In this document: positions 1-6,512 of the stretch, piece after piece | How the letters are laid out: the number at the start of each line of letters is the position of its first letter | How positions within the stretch are numbered: the stretch's first letter is position 1 | NCBI GenBank assembly: GCA_021735285.1 | Contig: JAIPHI010000024.1 | Span: forward strand, 1 to 20,207 | Origin: Fidelibacterota bacterium | GTDB taxonomy: Bacteria; Fidelibacterota; UBA2242; JAFGTP01 | DNA length: 20,207 nt | Direction of reading: 5' to 3' | Notes under the pieces: generated by a model | The model's input: the letters and a program-made list of their open reading frames with translations, nothing else | Told to the model about the DNA's origin: nothing | Database searches by the model: none | Made by a program: the position numbers and the translations under genes

Positions 1-104
1 CCGCCAGTGTACTAATAATGCCGAAGCACTACTTTCTCCTCAGCTTGCATGTGTTAAGCACGCCGCCAGCGTTCGTCCTGAGCCAGGATAAAGCCCTCCG
101 TAGT
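1..104 (-). rRNA. rrs: 16S ribosomal RNA, 5' end (partial)
   Basis: Read on the minus strand, the segment contains the universal 16S opening: TATCCTGGCTCAGGACGAAC, then CGCTGGCGGCGTG and CTTAACACATGCAAGC. The gene runs leftwards out of the window, so only about the first 100 nucleotides are present. The mature 5' end is placed near 104 by counting back from the conserved 27F site (plus-strand 78-97, E. coli positions 8-27); the exact processing site is not visible. The helix 1 strand differs from the usual AGAGTTTGATC, but the changes keep base pairing. The gene is divergent from the radical SAM gene at 478. The fragment is too short for a safe phylum call. Confidence 0.96.
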
Positions 105-477
105 ATATATATAAATATCTTATTATTATACTAACTCATTTAAATTATGTAGATCCTTTGTCGAATCTTTACACCTTAACAGGTCTTATCCCGCACATTA
201 TACTTTCTCTCTTACTCCCCATGTCAAATATCTCAAAAAGCGGGCTAAAATTAGGCCTCAATAATTTAAGTATCAACGTTTTTTTCAAATTATTTCCAAA
301 TAATTTTCAAAGCTTGTCCTAGACAACTTTTTATCCCCATTTCTATATTTTATTATGAGAGAGGTCTGACAAGGTTCCCAGTTTATATTGCAAAAAACTT
401 GGATATTCCTTTATTATAACTTATCTTATGTGGTTATTTAAAATATACTGAGAGACGATTACAATTTTAATATATGT
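105..477. other. Divergent intergenic region between 16S rRNA and the radical SAM gene
   Basis: This 373-base AT-rich stretch holds the rRNA leader and its promoter (197-227). A short dyad at 314-326 (TTGTC, three-base loop, GACAA) is followed on the plus strand by a run of T. It resembles a weak terminator but has no obvious gene to serve. No convincing promoter is seen for the rightward gene; the weak pair TTGGAT and TATCTT with a 17-base spacer near 400-428 is only a guess. No ORF or tRNA is recognised. Confidence 0.5.
197..227 (-). promoter_or_regulatory. Candidate rRNA operon promoter
   Basis: On the minus strand a perfect TTGACA (-35, plus coordinates 222-227) and a perfect TATAAT (-10, 197-202) are separated by 19 bases. 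The spacer is longer than the ideal 17, but both hexamers match consensus and point at the 16S gene. Transcription would begin near 189-190, giving a leader of about 85 nucleotides. I see no clear boxA-type antitermination site in that leader. Confidence 0.6.
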
Positions 478-2985
478 ATGAGTACCAAAAATTCTACCAA
501 TTTTGAAGCGGATATTGCTCCTTTTTTAAAGCATGTTCAACACCCTCTAAGATATACAGGAAACGAGTTTAATGTAATTAAAAAAGACCTTAATAAAGTT
601 AAGGTTAAAATTGCATTAGCGTTCCCTGATTTATATGATGTGGGTATGGGTTACTATGGCTTACAAATCTTATATCACATTCTAAATCAAGAAACAAATA
701 TTGCAGCAGAAAGAGTATTTGCCCCCTGGCCTGATTTTGAGCAAATACTTAGAGCTCAGAATGTACCTTTATATAGTTTAGAAAATAAAGTACCTCTAAA
801 TAGATTTGATATAATCGGTTTTTCACTAACCTACGAGCTAAGCTACACAAATGTATTGAATATGCTAGATTTATCTGGAATCCCCTTATGGCAAAAGGAT
901 CGCTCTAATCAGGATCCTTTTATAATTGCTGGGGGAGGGAGTGTCTTTAATCCCGAACCTATGGCACCTTTTTTTGATTTTTACTTGGTTGGAGACGCCG
1001 AAAACCTAATTGTTGAAATAGTAAATCATATTGAGAACCAAAGAAATAACGGAGTAGACCGCAATGAAATTTTATATCAGCTGACAAAAAAATACGAAAG
1101 TATTTATGTCCCATCCTTATATAAAATTAAAAATATAGGTGTTCACTCCTTTCCTGTGCCAAAAAATTCTGAGGTTCCGAACAAGATAAAGGCTGCCAAG
1201 GTCGTAAAATTACATAACAATTTTTATCCTTTAAAACCATTAGTCCCATTAGGCAAATCAATTCAAGATAGAATGACGGTTGAAATTATGCGGGGATGCA
1301 CTCAGGGCTGTCGTTTTTGTCAGGCAGGAATGAATTATCGACCGGTCAGAGAGAGGCCCTTTGGTAATGTAGAGAAACAGATCAGAAAGAGCATAAACCA
1401 GACCGGTTATTCGAATGTTTCCCTGCTTTCCCTTTCCACCTCGGATTATAATGGATTAAATAATCTAGTCAGTTCCTTATCTGATATCACTACAAAAGAT
1501 TCAATATCATTATCACTACCTTCTCTGCGTCTCGATAGTTTTGATGAAAAAATAGCTAAATTTGCAAGCGAACATAGTAAATCAGGCCTTACATTTGCTC
1601 CGGAAGCCGGTTCAAAGCGTCTCAGGAAAGTAATTAACAAAAATATAACAGAAAAGAATCTTCTAAAAGCTGCCGAACTGGCTGTCAAGTATAATTGGAG
1701 AACTATTAAACTCTATTTTATGTTAGGACTGCCAACCGAAACTAATACCGATTTGGATGCTATTCCAAAATTGGTCTCTAAAATAGCAGAACATTCTCAA
1801 AGAAAACTTGCTATCAATGTTAGTTTATCCCCCTATGTACCTAAGCCCTTTACTCCATTTCAGTGGGAAGCTCAGGTCGCACCTGATGAGATGCAAAGAA
1901 GATTAGATCGAGTAAAAGATGGGCTCCGTAAAATACCTCGTGTTAAAATAATGGGAAGAGATCCAAGATATTCTCAATTAGAAGCAATCATCTCACGCGG
2001 CGATAGAAAATTGGCCGAAGTCATCTTTCAGGCCTGGAAGCAAGGAGCAAAGTTTGATTCCTGGCGACAATTCTATTCTTTTGATATCTGGTATGAATTA
2101 TTTAAAAAAAATGATATTATTCCAAAAAATTATACCGGAGAATATCCATTAGATGCATCATTACCCTGGAATATAATAGATAACGGGATAAAAAAGAGCT
2201 ATCTTGTAGAGGAGCGAGAAAAGGCATCTACAGCTGAATATACTCGAGATTGTCGAAAGGGATGTACTGGTTGCGGATTATGCAATGAAAAACTCAAAAT
2301 GAGAACTTCCCAAGAAAAGCCTAATGATATCCATTCCAATTGCGAGAATAACGAAAATGTTGCAGATCAAATTAGATATAGGTTGAATTTTTCTAAGATA
2401 GGACTGGCAAGATTTATTTCTCATCAAAACATGCTTGAAATCATCCATCGAACAATCAGAAGAGCAGGAATGTCACCAAAATATTCTCAAGGCTACAATC
2501 AACGTCCTATAATCTCAGCATCATTCCCCATCCCCTATCCCTATTATTCAGAAGATGAATATCTCGATATAACAATGTTAGGCAAGCAGAGAAATATGGT
2601 AGAGAGACTAAATAAAAACGTTCCTGATGGGATAATTTTTCAAAACACTGTAGAAATTCCACTTAAGGCTCCTTCACTATTTTCTCAGGTTGAAGGTTTT
2701 AAATATGAGGTGATACCGAAAAAAGGTATAAATGAAGATATTCGCCAAGAAATCAAGCAATTTGTTAAAGCTGACAACTGGGACATACAGAGAAAAAATG
2801 GTAAAATAATAGATGCAAGAGAGTTTACCGGTGAAATATCTATTCAGGGAGATAGTCTAATAGTTGAATTGATTGTAAAAAATCAGAAAAAAATGAAATT
2901 GAGAAAAGTTCTCGAGATATTTAATATCGAGGAGAAAGATTCTAAAATTATTCGAAAAAAGACATATGTTAAACCTCTCCCATAA
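478..2985 (+). CDS. B12-binding-domain radical SAM protein fused to DUF2344 (TIGR03960/TIGR03936 type)
   Basis: This 835-residue protein combines three parts. An N-terminal B12-binding-like Rossmann region (about 45-190) includes FPDLYDVGMGYYGLQ and IAGGGSVFNPEP. A radical SAM core follows (about 260-480), with the cluster motif CTQGCRFC at C274, C278 and C281. After a second cysteine cluster (C592, C596, C599, C602) comes a DUF2344 domain from about 630, beginning YRLNFSKIGLARFISH. The architecture matches the TIGR03960 family joined to TIGR03936. Its reaction is not known to me; an RNA or ribosome-linked role is only suggested by its neighbours rng, rplU and rpmA. The ATG at 478 has no clear Shine-Dalgarno sequence. 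The extra cysteines could hold a second iron-sulfur cluster, which is inference. Confidence 0.9.
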   Translation: MSTKNSTNFEADIAPFLKHVQHPLRYTGNEFNVIKKDLNKVKVKIALAFPDLYDVGMGYYGLQILYHILNQETNIAAERVFAPWPDFEQILRAQNVPLYSLENKVPLNRFDIIGFSLTYELSYTNVLNMLDLSGIPLWQKDRSNQDPFIIAGGGSVFNPEPMAPFFDFYLVGDAENLIVEIVNHIENQRNNGVDRNEILYQLTKKYESIYVPSLYKIKNIGVHSFPVPKNSEVPNKIKAAKVVKLHNNFYPLKPLVPLGKSIQDRMTVEIMRGCTQGCRFCQAGMNYRPVRERPFGNVEKQIRKSINQTGYSNVSLLSLSTSDYNGLNNLVSSLSDITTKDSISLSLPSLRLDSFDEKIAKFASEHSKSGLTFAPEAGSKRLRKVINKNITEKNLLKAAELAVKYNWRTIKLYFMLGLPTETNTDLDAIPKLVSKIAEHSQRKLAINVSLSPYVPKPFTPFQWEAQVAPDEMQRRLDRVKDGLRKIPRVKIMGRDPRYSQLEAIISRGDRKLAEVIFQAWKQGAKFDSWRQFYSFDIWYELFKKNDIIPKNYTGEYPLDASLPWNIIDNGIKKSYLVEEREKASTAEYTRDCRKGCTGCGLCNEKLKMRTSQEKPNDIHSNCENNENVADQIRYRLNFSKIGLARFISHQNMLEIIHRTIRRAGMSPKYSQGYNQRPIISASFPIPYPYYSEDEYLDITMLGKQRNMVERLNKNVPDGIIFQNTVEIPLKAPSLFSQVEGFKYEVIPKKGINEDIRQEIKQFVKADNWDIQRKNGKIIDAREFTGEISIQGDSLIVELIVKNQKKMKLRKVLEIFNIEEKDSKIIRKKTYVKPLP

Positions 2986-3158
2986 GATTAATTTTCAATT
3001 ACAAAGATTCATGGTTAAATTCCAAAGGTACGACAGGTCAGGATATAAGGGAGATAGACCGCCTGCCACCTTGAATATTTATGATAATTTTAAACAACTA
3101 TAGAGGGTAAATTTTTACTTATTAAAGTCACAAACTAAATTAACAGTATCTAAATTTT

Positions 3159-3189
3159 TTGTGTTTGATAAATATATATTGTATATAAT
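3159..3189 (+). promoter_or_regulatory. Candidate promoter upstream of rng
   Basis: A perfect TATAAT (3184-3189) lies 19 bases downstream of TTGTGT (3159-3164), about 70 bases before the rng start. The surrounding sequence is very AT-rich, so a chance match is possible. The rest of the 273-base gap after the radical SAM gene shows no convincing terminator or ORF. Confidence 0.3.
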
Positions 3190-3258
3190 TTAAGTGGTAA
3201 ATAATAGGCTGTTAGGTAAATGTTCTATTCTCGTTACAAAATTACAGAAGGTCATTAA

Positions 3259-4791
3259 ATGAAGAAAAAAATTCTAATTAGTAGAACATCTAGTGAAACT
3301 AGAAGCGCAATTCTTGAAGACAACAAGCTTATCAACTTTTTTGTTGAAAGGCCTGAAGAAACAAGAATGGTAGGAAATATTTATAAAGGTAAAGTAGAGA
3401 ATGTAATCAAAGGTATTAAGGCTGCTTTTATTGATATTGGTAGAGAACAAAACGCTTTTCTACCATTTTCTGAAATAAGTGATATGAACAAAGTTAAATC
3501 GATCATGGCCGATATCAAAAAAGGTAGGGATTGGGAGTATAAATGGCATTCTTCCGACAATAATAACAGAATCGATCTTAAATCCGGAAAAGAGATTCTA
3601 ATTCAAGTGATCAAAGAGCCTTTTCGACAAAAAGGAGCCAGAGTTACTACCGATATAACAATCCCGGGAAGGTTTTTAGTTCTCGTCCCGTTTGCCAACT
3701 ATATTGGGATCTCTAAAAATATTAAAAATAAAGGCGAGAGGAAACGTCTTAAAAAAATTATTGGAAGTCTAAAGCCTAAAGGCTACGGAGTAATAGTTCG
3801 AACAGTCGCAGAATCAAAAGGCCAAAAAACATTAAAAAATGATCTAGATTATTTAGTCAAAACCTGGAAATCAACCAAGAGAAGAGCAGCGCAAAGTGAA
3901 GTTGGCACTCCGGTTTTTAAAGATATGGGCAGTGCAAGCTCTGTGATTCGAGATTTCTTAACTTCCGATGTAGAAGAGATTGCTGTCGATAACAAGAAAT
4001 TATATAAAAAAGTAAAAAAATATTTACAATTCGTTTCCCCTAATTTTATAGATAGACTTATATATTATAACAATTCTGTTCCGATGTTTGATAAATACGG
4101 AGTAAAAAAAGAATTAGATAAAGCATTACGCAAAAAAATATGGCTTAAAAATGGTGGTTTCATCGTCATTGAACATACAGAGGCTATGACAACTGTTGAT
4201 GTGAATAGTGGAAAATGTGTGAGCAGGAATAAGCAGGAACAGATATCAACAAAAACCAACTTACTAGCTGCCAGGGAAACAGCCCGGCAACTGAATCTGA
4301 GGGATATTGGGGGTTTAATTGTTATCGACTTCATTCACATGGATAAAAACAGAAATAAGAAAAAGATCTATGATGAATTAAAAAAAGAACTAAGTAGAGC
4401 CAAAGCTAAAGTAGCGCTATCCCGGATCTCCAAATTTGGTCTTTTAGAAATGACCCGAGAGAGAACGGGAGAAAATCTTACATATACGATTAGCGATGAA
4501 TGTCCGGTTTGCCATGGTTCCGGAAGAATTCCTTCCAAGGCATCCCTAGTTACAAAAATTGAAAACTGGTTTAGAAGATTTAGCCCTGATCGTAAAACCG
4601 GCAGAGTCCTATTTCTCCATATTCATCCTGAGCTGGCTCATCATCTTAATGAAACTAATAAGCATTTCTTTCGTAAACTTCAATTAAAGAACCTGATAAG
4701 ATTAAAAGTCAAAGAGGATATAACTTTAAATATTGATTCCTTTAGAGTTATTACGAAAAAAGGCAAAAAGGACATAACAGATCAATATTAG
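3259..4791 (+). CDS. rng: Ribonuclease G (RNase E/G family)
   Basis: This single-strand-specific endoribonuclease of the RNase E/G family acts in rRNA maturation and mRNA decay. At 510 residues it is RNase G-sized, without the long C-terminal scaffold of RNase E. The N-terminal S1 domain (about 38-130) contains GNIYKGKVENVIKGIKAAF and DIGREQNAFLPFSEI. Two catalytic aspartates are visible: D314 in TTVDVNSGK and D357 in VIDFIHMD. They are 43 residues apart, as are D303 and D346 of E. coli RNase E. The zinc-link motif CPVC is at C415 and C418. AGAAGG stands a few bases before the ATG. The gene follows the radical SAM gene after 273 bases and precedes rplU. Confidence 0.95.
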   Translation: MKKKILISRTSSETRSAILEDNKLINFFVERPEETRMVGNIYKGKVENVIKGIKAAFIDIGREQNAFLPFSEISDMNKVKSIMADIKKGRDWEYKWHSSDNNNRIDLKSGKEILIQVIKEPFRQKGARVTTDITIPGRFLVLVPFANYIGISKNIKNKGERKRLKKIIGSLKPKGYGVIVRTVAESKGQKTLKNDLDYLVKTWKSTKRRAAQSEVGTPVFKDMGSASSVIRDFLTSDVEEIAVDNKKLYKKVKKYLQFVSPNFIDRLIYYNNSVPMFDKYGVKKELDKALRKKIWLKNGGFIVIEHTEAMTTVDVNSGKCVSRNKQEQISTKTNLLAARETARQLNLRDIGGLIVIDFIHMDKNRNKKKIYDELKKELSRAKAKVALSRISKFGLLEMTRERTGENLTYTISDECPVCHGSGRIPSKASLVTKIENWFRRFSPDRKTGRVLFLHIHPELAHHLNETNKHFFRKLQLKNLIRLKVKEDITLNIDSFRVITKKGKKDITDQY

Positions 4792-4793
4792 GC

Positions 4794-4822
4794 TTGACAA
4801 TCGATTTGCCATTATTTAAATT
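4794..4822 (+). promoter_or_regulatory. Candidate rplU-rpmA promoter
   Basis: A perfect TTGACA (4794-4799) is separated by exactly 17 bases from TAAATT (4817-4822, four of six consensus positions). It starts three bases after the rng stop codon and would give a leader of about 25-30 nucleotides before rplU. It would let the two ribosomal proteins be made independently of the upstream genes. Confidence 0.55.
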
Positions 4823-4856
4823 ATCCCCGCTTTTTTAACAAAGGAGTAGAAATAGA

Positions 4857-5183
4857 ATGATTCAAAGAGAAACATATGCAGTTGCAGAAATAGCTGGTAA
4901 ACAAATCATACTTGAACCTGGCAAACAGGTGAATGTACCGAAGCTAAAAGATTATGAAGAAGGTAACGATTACATTGCTGATAAAATTCTTTACCTGAGA
5001 AATGGTGACGATGTAGAAATCGGTGAGCCCTATCTCGAAGATAAAGAGATAAAAACAAAAATCCTCGAGCATACAAGAGGTAAAAAAATCACTGTCTTTA
5101 AGAAAAAAAGGCGGAAAAGATATAAAATTAAAAGAGGTCACCGTCAGCATTATACTGTCATCGAAGTCGAAGATTTTAGCTAA
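4857..5183 (+). CDS. rplU: 50S ribosomal protein L21
   Basis: L21 is a 23S rRNA-binding protein of the large subunit. The 108-residue product has the family pattern: YAVAEIAGKQ near the start, GDDVEIGEPYL in the middle, and a basic C-terminal half with KITVFKKKRRKRYKIKRGHR. Family members are usually about 100-105 residues; here a few residues (MIQRE) precede the usual start. An AAAGGAG site about ten bases upstream supports the ATG at 4857. The gene is followed after 34 bases by rpmA, the standard L21-L27 pair. Confidence 0.97.
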   Translation: MIQRETYAVAEIAGKQIILEPGKQVNVPKLKDYEEGNDYIADKILYLRNGDDVEIGEPYLEDKEIKTKILEHTRGKKITVFKKKRRKRYKIKRGHRQHYTVIEVEDFS

Positions 5184-5217
5184 TAAGCTGTTATAATTAA
5201 AACCAAAGAGGTTTCAT

Positions 5218-5472
5218 ATGGCTCATAAGAAAGCGGTTGGAGCAGTAAGTAATGGTCGCGACAGCAAATCAAAGAGACTCGGAGTCAAACGGTTTGGTGG
5301 CCAATATGTAAAAGCAGGCTCAATTATTGTACGTCAAAGAGGGACAAAAATTCATCCCGGAGTAAATGTAGGTCGCGGGAAAGATGATACTTTATTTGCT
5401 CTAAAAGATGGAGTTGTTCATTTTAGGAATCAATCTCGCGGGCGTAAGATAGCAACAGTTATAGAAGCGTAA
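5218..5472 (+). CDS. rpmA: 50S ribosomal protein L27
   Basis: L27 sits at the peptidyl transferase region, its flexible N-terminus reaching toward the tRNA acceptor ends. The 84-residue sequence begins MAHKKAVGAVSNGRDSKSKR and continues with GVKRFGGQYVKAGSIIVRQR and HPGVNVGRGKDDTLFA, all typical. The N-terminus starts directly with AHKK, so there is no Firmicutes-type cleavable extension. The segment AVGAVS replaces the usual glycine/serine-rich stretch. CAAAGAGG precedes the ATG. It is the last gene of its unit, followed by an intrinsic terminator. Confidence 0.97.
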   Translation: MAHKKAVGAVSNGRDSKSKRLGVKRFGGQYVKAGSIIVRQRGTKIHPGVNVGRGKDDTLFALKDGVVHFRNQSRGRKIATVIEA

Positions 5473-5508
5473 TATTACTTACTAATATTTAACAATTGTA
5501 AATTTTTT

Positions 5509-5542
5509 AAAAAGAACGGTCTAAAAAAGCCGTTCTTTTTTT
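5509..5542 (+). terminator. Rho-independent terminator after rpmA
   Basis: The stem AAAGAACGG (5511-5519) pairs with CCGTTCTTT (5530-5538) around a ten-base loop. An upstream A-run and a downstream T-run (TTTTTTT to 5542) flank it. It closes the rplU-rpmA transcript. Confidence 0.9.
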
Positions 5543-5620
5543 GTTTTAAATCTTTCTCAATCCTGGTTTATCTTCCTGCTTTAAAATAAATCGATTAAAC
5601 CTTTTTTAAAGGATGGATTT

Positions 5621-5887
5621 ATGGACAAAAACTCAGATGGACACAAAGAATCAAAATCAGATTTCAATAAGGAGCGGGAAAGATTAAATAAACAAATTCT
5701 GAAGCTGGCAGGTAAAAATACTAAACGTTTTTTTAATCTGGATAAGGCTGTTTATAGAGAAGGTGCTCTGGTTGCTCGGACCAAAGAATTAGAAGAAACA
5801 CTGGCCATTGCCCTTATTGGAGGTGGTTCAATCACTATCCCTCATATAAGAAAGGCAGTTGATTTTTGGTACGAACTAAAAGAATGA
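5621..5887 (+). CDS. Small carboxymuconolactone decarboxylase/AhpD-like protein lacking the CxxC cysteines
   Basis: This is an 88-residue cytoplasmic protein with a charged N-terminus (about 1-32). The segment FFNLDKAVYREGALVARTKEL (about 37-57) resembles the opening of CMD/AhpD-like domains, which read roughly F..LD.AVY.EGAL..KTKEL. In redox-active relatives a CxxC...H motif follows. Here the matching stretch reads IALIGGGSITIPHIRKAVDF, keeping the histidine but with no cysteine, and the protein ends soon after. There is no cysteine anywhere in it, so peroxidase-type chemistry is unlikely. AAAGGA stands before the ATG. The gene stands alone between the rpmA terminator and the ilv leader. Family assignment is by eye and moderate. 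Confidence 0.5.
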   Translation: MDKNSDGHKESKSDFNKERERLNKQILKLAGKNTKRFFNLDKAVYREGALVARTKELEETLAIALIGGGSITIPHIRKAVDFWYELKE

Positions 5888-6097
5888 TAATTCATATAAA
5901 TTCTCTATAAATATACACAAATATCGGATAATTATTCATTGTTGGAAAAAATATAATTTTTTATTCTGCACCATTATATATCATAACGTTCTATAAAAAA
6001 TACAAAATCCCGTCTAATAATATAGTTTGGAAATAATGAATAATTTAATTTTATCACCTTTAAAAAAACAAATTACACTAAAAAATAAAAAAATCCT
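5888..6097. other. AT-rich intergenic region before the ilv promoter
   Basis: No gene or clear terminator is seen. The one regular element is an 11-base perfect inverted repeat, AATTATTCATT (5930-5940) and AATGAATAATT (6035-6045), 94 bases apart. In sequence this rich in A and T, chance is a fair explanation. Confidence 0.4.
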
Positions 6098-6126
6098 TTG
6101 CATATTAATTAATATTGATTTAAAAT
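6098..6126 (+). promoter_or_regulatory. Candidate ilv operon promoter
   Basis: TTGCAT (6098-6103, three of six consensus positions) and TAAAAT (6121-6126, five of six) are separated by 17 bases. Transcription would begin near 6133, about 35 nucleotides before the leader peptide ATG, which is where an attenuator promoter should be. The -35 match is weak, so the call rests partly on position. Confidence 0.45.
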
Positions 6127-6167
6127 TAGGTGCTTATTGAGACAGTAAACAAAAGTCAAATATAAAA

Positions 6168-6260
6168 ATGCTTAGCCAATTAATTAACATATTACCCACA
6201 AATATTATTGTACTAGATGGTATTATTATCCTGCTAGTGAAACAGGGGTCATCTGGTTAA
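6168..6260 (+). CDS. ilv operon leader peptide (Ile/Leu/Val-rich, 30 residues)
   Basis: The ORF starts at ATG 6168 and ends at TAA 6258-6260; an in-frame TGA at 6138 rules out a longer form. It begins MLSQLINILPTN and contains IIVL at 13-16 and the run IIILLV at 19-24 (codons at 6222-6239). Fifteen of 30 residues are Ile, Leu or Val, although the surrounding AT-rich DNA would favour Lys, Asn, Phe and Tyr. This matches the leader peptides of attenuated ilv operons, whose translation speed reports the supply of charged branched-chain tRNAs. The peptide itself is probably not functional. There is no good Shine-Dalgarno sequence. The stop codon lies inside the left arm of the antiterminator, as such a mechanism needs. 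Confidence 0.8.
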   Translation: MLSQLINILPTNIIVLDGIIILLVKQGSSG

Positions 6261-6317
6261 GTGTCATAAGAAAAATTTAACCGGAAGCCCCTTTCAGAGA
6301 TGGAAGGGGCTTTTTAG
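6211..6317 (+). promoter_or_regulatory. Transcription attenuator of the ilv operon (pause hairpin, antiterminator, terminator)
   Basis: Three overlapping stems are visible. A weak early hairpin pairs 6211-6216 with 6234-6239. The antiterminator pairs 6253-6260 (CTGGTTAA) with 6277-6284 (TTAACCGG), and AGGGG (6244-6248) with CCCCT (6288-6292). The terminator pairs AAGCCCCTT (6285-6293) with AAGGGGCTT (6304-6312). Antiterminator and terminator share 6285-6292 and cannot coexist. A ribosome stalled at the Ile codons 6222-6230 would leave 6243-6260 free, favouring the antiterminator and read-through. A ribosome reaching the stop codon at 6258 would cover that arm and allow termination. The pairings are read from the sequence; the mechanism is inferred from known ilv and leu attenuators. 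Confidence 0.8.
6285..6317 (+). terminator. Attenuator terminator hairpin
   Basis: A nine-base-pair GC-rich stem (AAGCCCCTT with AAGGGGCTT) encloses a ten-base loop and is followed by TTTTT at 6311-6315. It lies between the leader peptide and ilvD and is the terminating branch of the attenuator. Confidence 0.85.
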
Positions 6318-6427
6318 TTATAAGGGTAAACAAAAAATGTATAGTTGTTCAAATAAAAATAAATATATGCCAGCTAATGCTGGTTTTGTGCAGGCATCTA
6401 AGCCTTCTAGCTATTATTTTAATAATT

Positions 6428-6451
6428 TTGATACAAAACATTGATACAAAA
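6428..6451 (+). repeat. Short tandem repeat TTGATACAAAA
   Basis: Two exact copies of the 11-mer lie at 6428-6438 and 6441-6451, separated by CA, giving a 13-base period. They are immediately upstream of the second hairpin. They could be a binding site for a regulator, but nothing else supports that. Confidence 0.6.
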
Positions 6452-6455
6452 TAGC

Positions 6456-6486
6456 AAGCCCCCTTTTTAATGGTAAAAGGGGGCTT
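6456..6486 (+). terminator. Second leader hairpin just before the ilvD ribosome binding site
   Basis: A perfect 12-base-pair stem pairs AAGCCCCCTTTT (6456-6467) with AAAAGGGGGCTT (6475-6486) around a seven-base loop. The following CGATTTTAAT is only weakly T-rich, so termination may be partial. The hairpin could instead block or stabilise the mRNA. Its left arm nearly repeats the left arm of the attenuator terminator. The ilvD Shine-Dalgarno site AAGGAGG begins 11 bases later. Confidence 0.6.
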
Positions 6487-6512
6487 CGATTTTAATAAGG
6501 AGGAATAGGAAA

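Noticed and set aside
309..333. Intrinsic terminator on the plus strand upstream of the radical SAM gene
   Set aside because: The stem is short with a bulge, and there is no upstream plus-strand gene to terminate. It is mentioned only inside the intergenic entry.
3034..3070. Hairpin in the gap after the radical SAM gene (AGGTC/GACC region)
   Set aside because: Pairing is short and interrupted, with no T-run, so it was not called a terminator.
5930..6045. Inverted repeat AATTATTCATT/AATGAATAATT as the ends of a miniature transposable element
   Set aside because: It is only 11 bases, wholly AT-rich, with no target-site duplication and no second copy in the window.
6337..6441. A second small ORF in the ilv leader (about 34 codons, starting ATG TAT AGT TGT)
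   Set aside because: It is not enriched in Ile, Leu or Val, has no ribosome binding site, and its composition is what AT-rich DNA gives by chance.
6240..6512. T-box riboswitch controlling ilvD
   Set aside because: I found no T-box consensus (AGGGTGGNACCGCG-like) and no specifier-loop layout. The leader peptide with competing stems explains the hairpins better.
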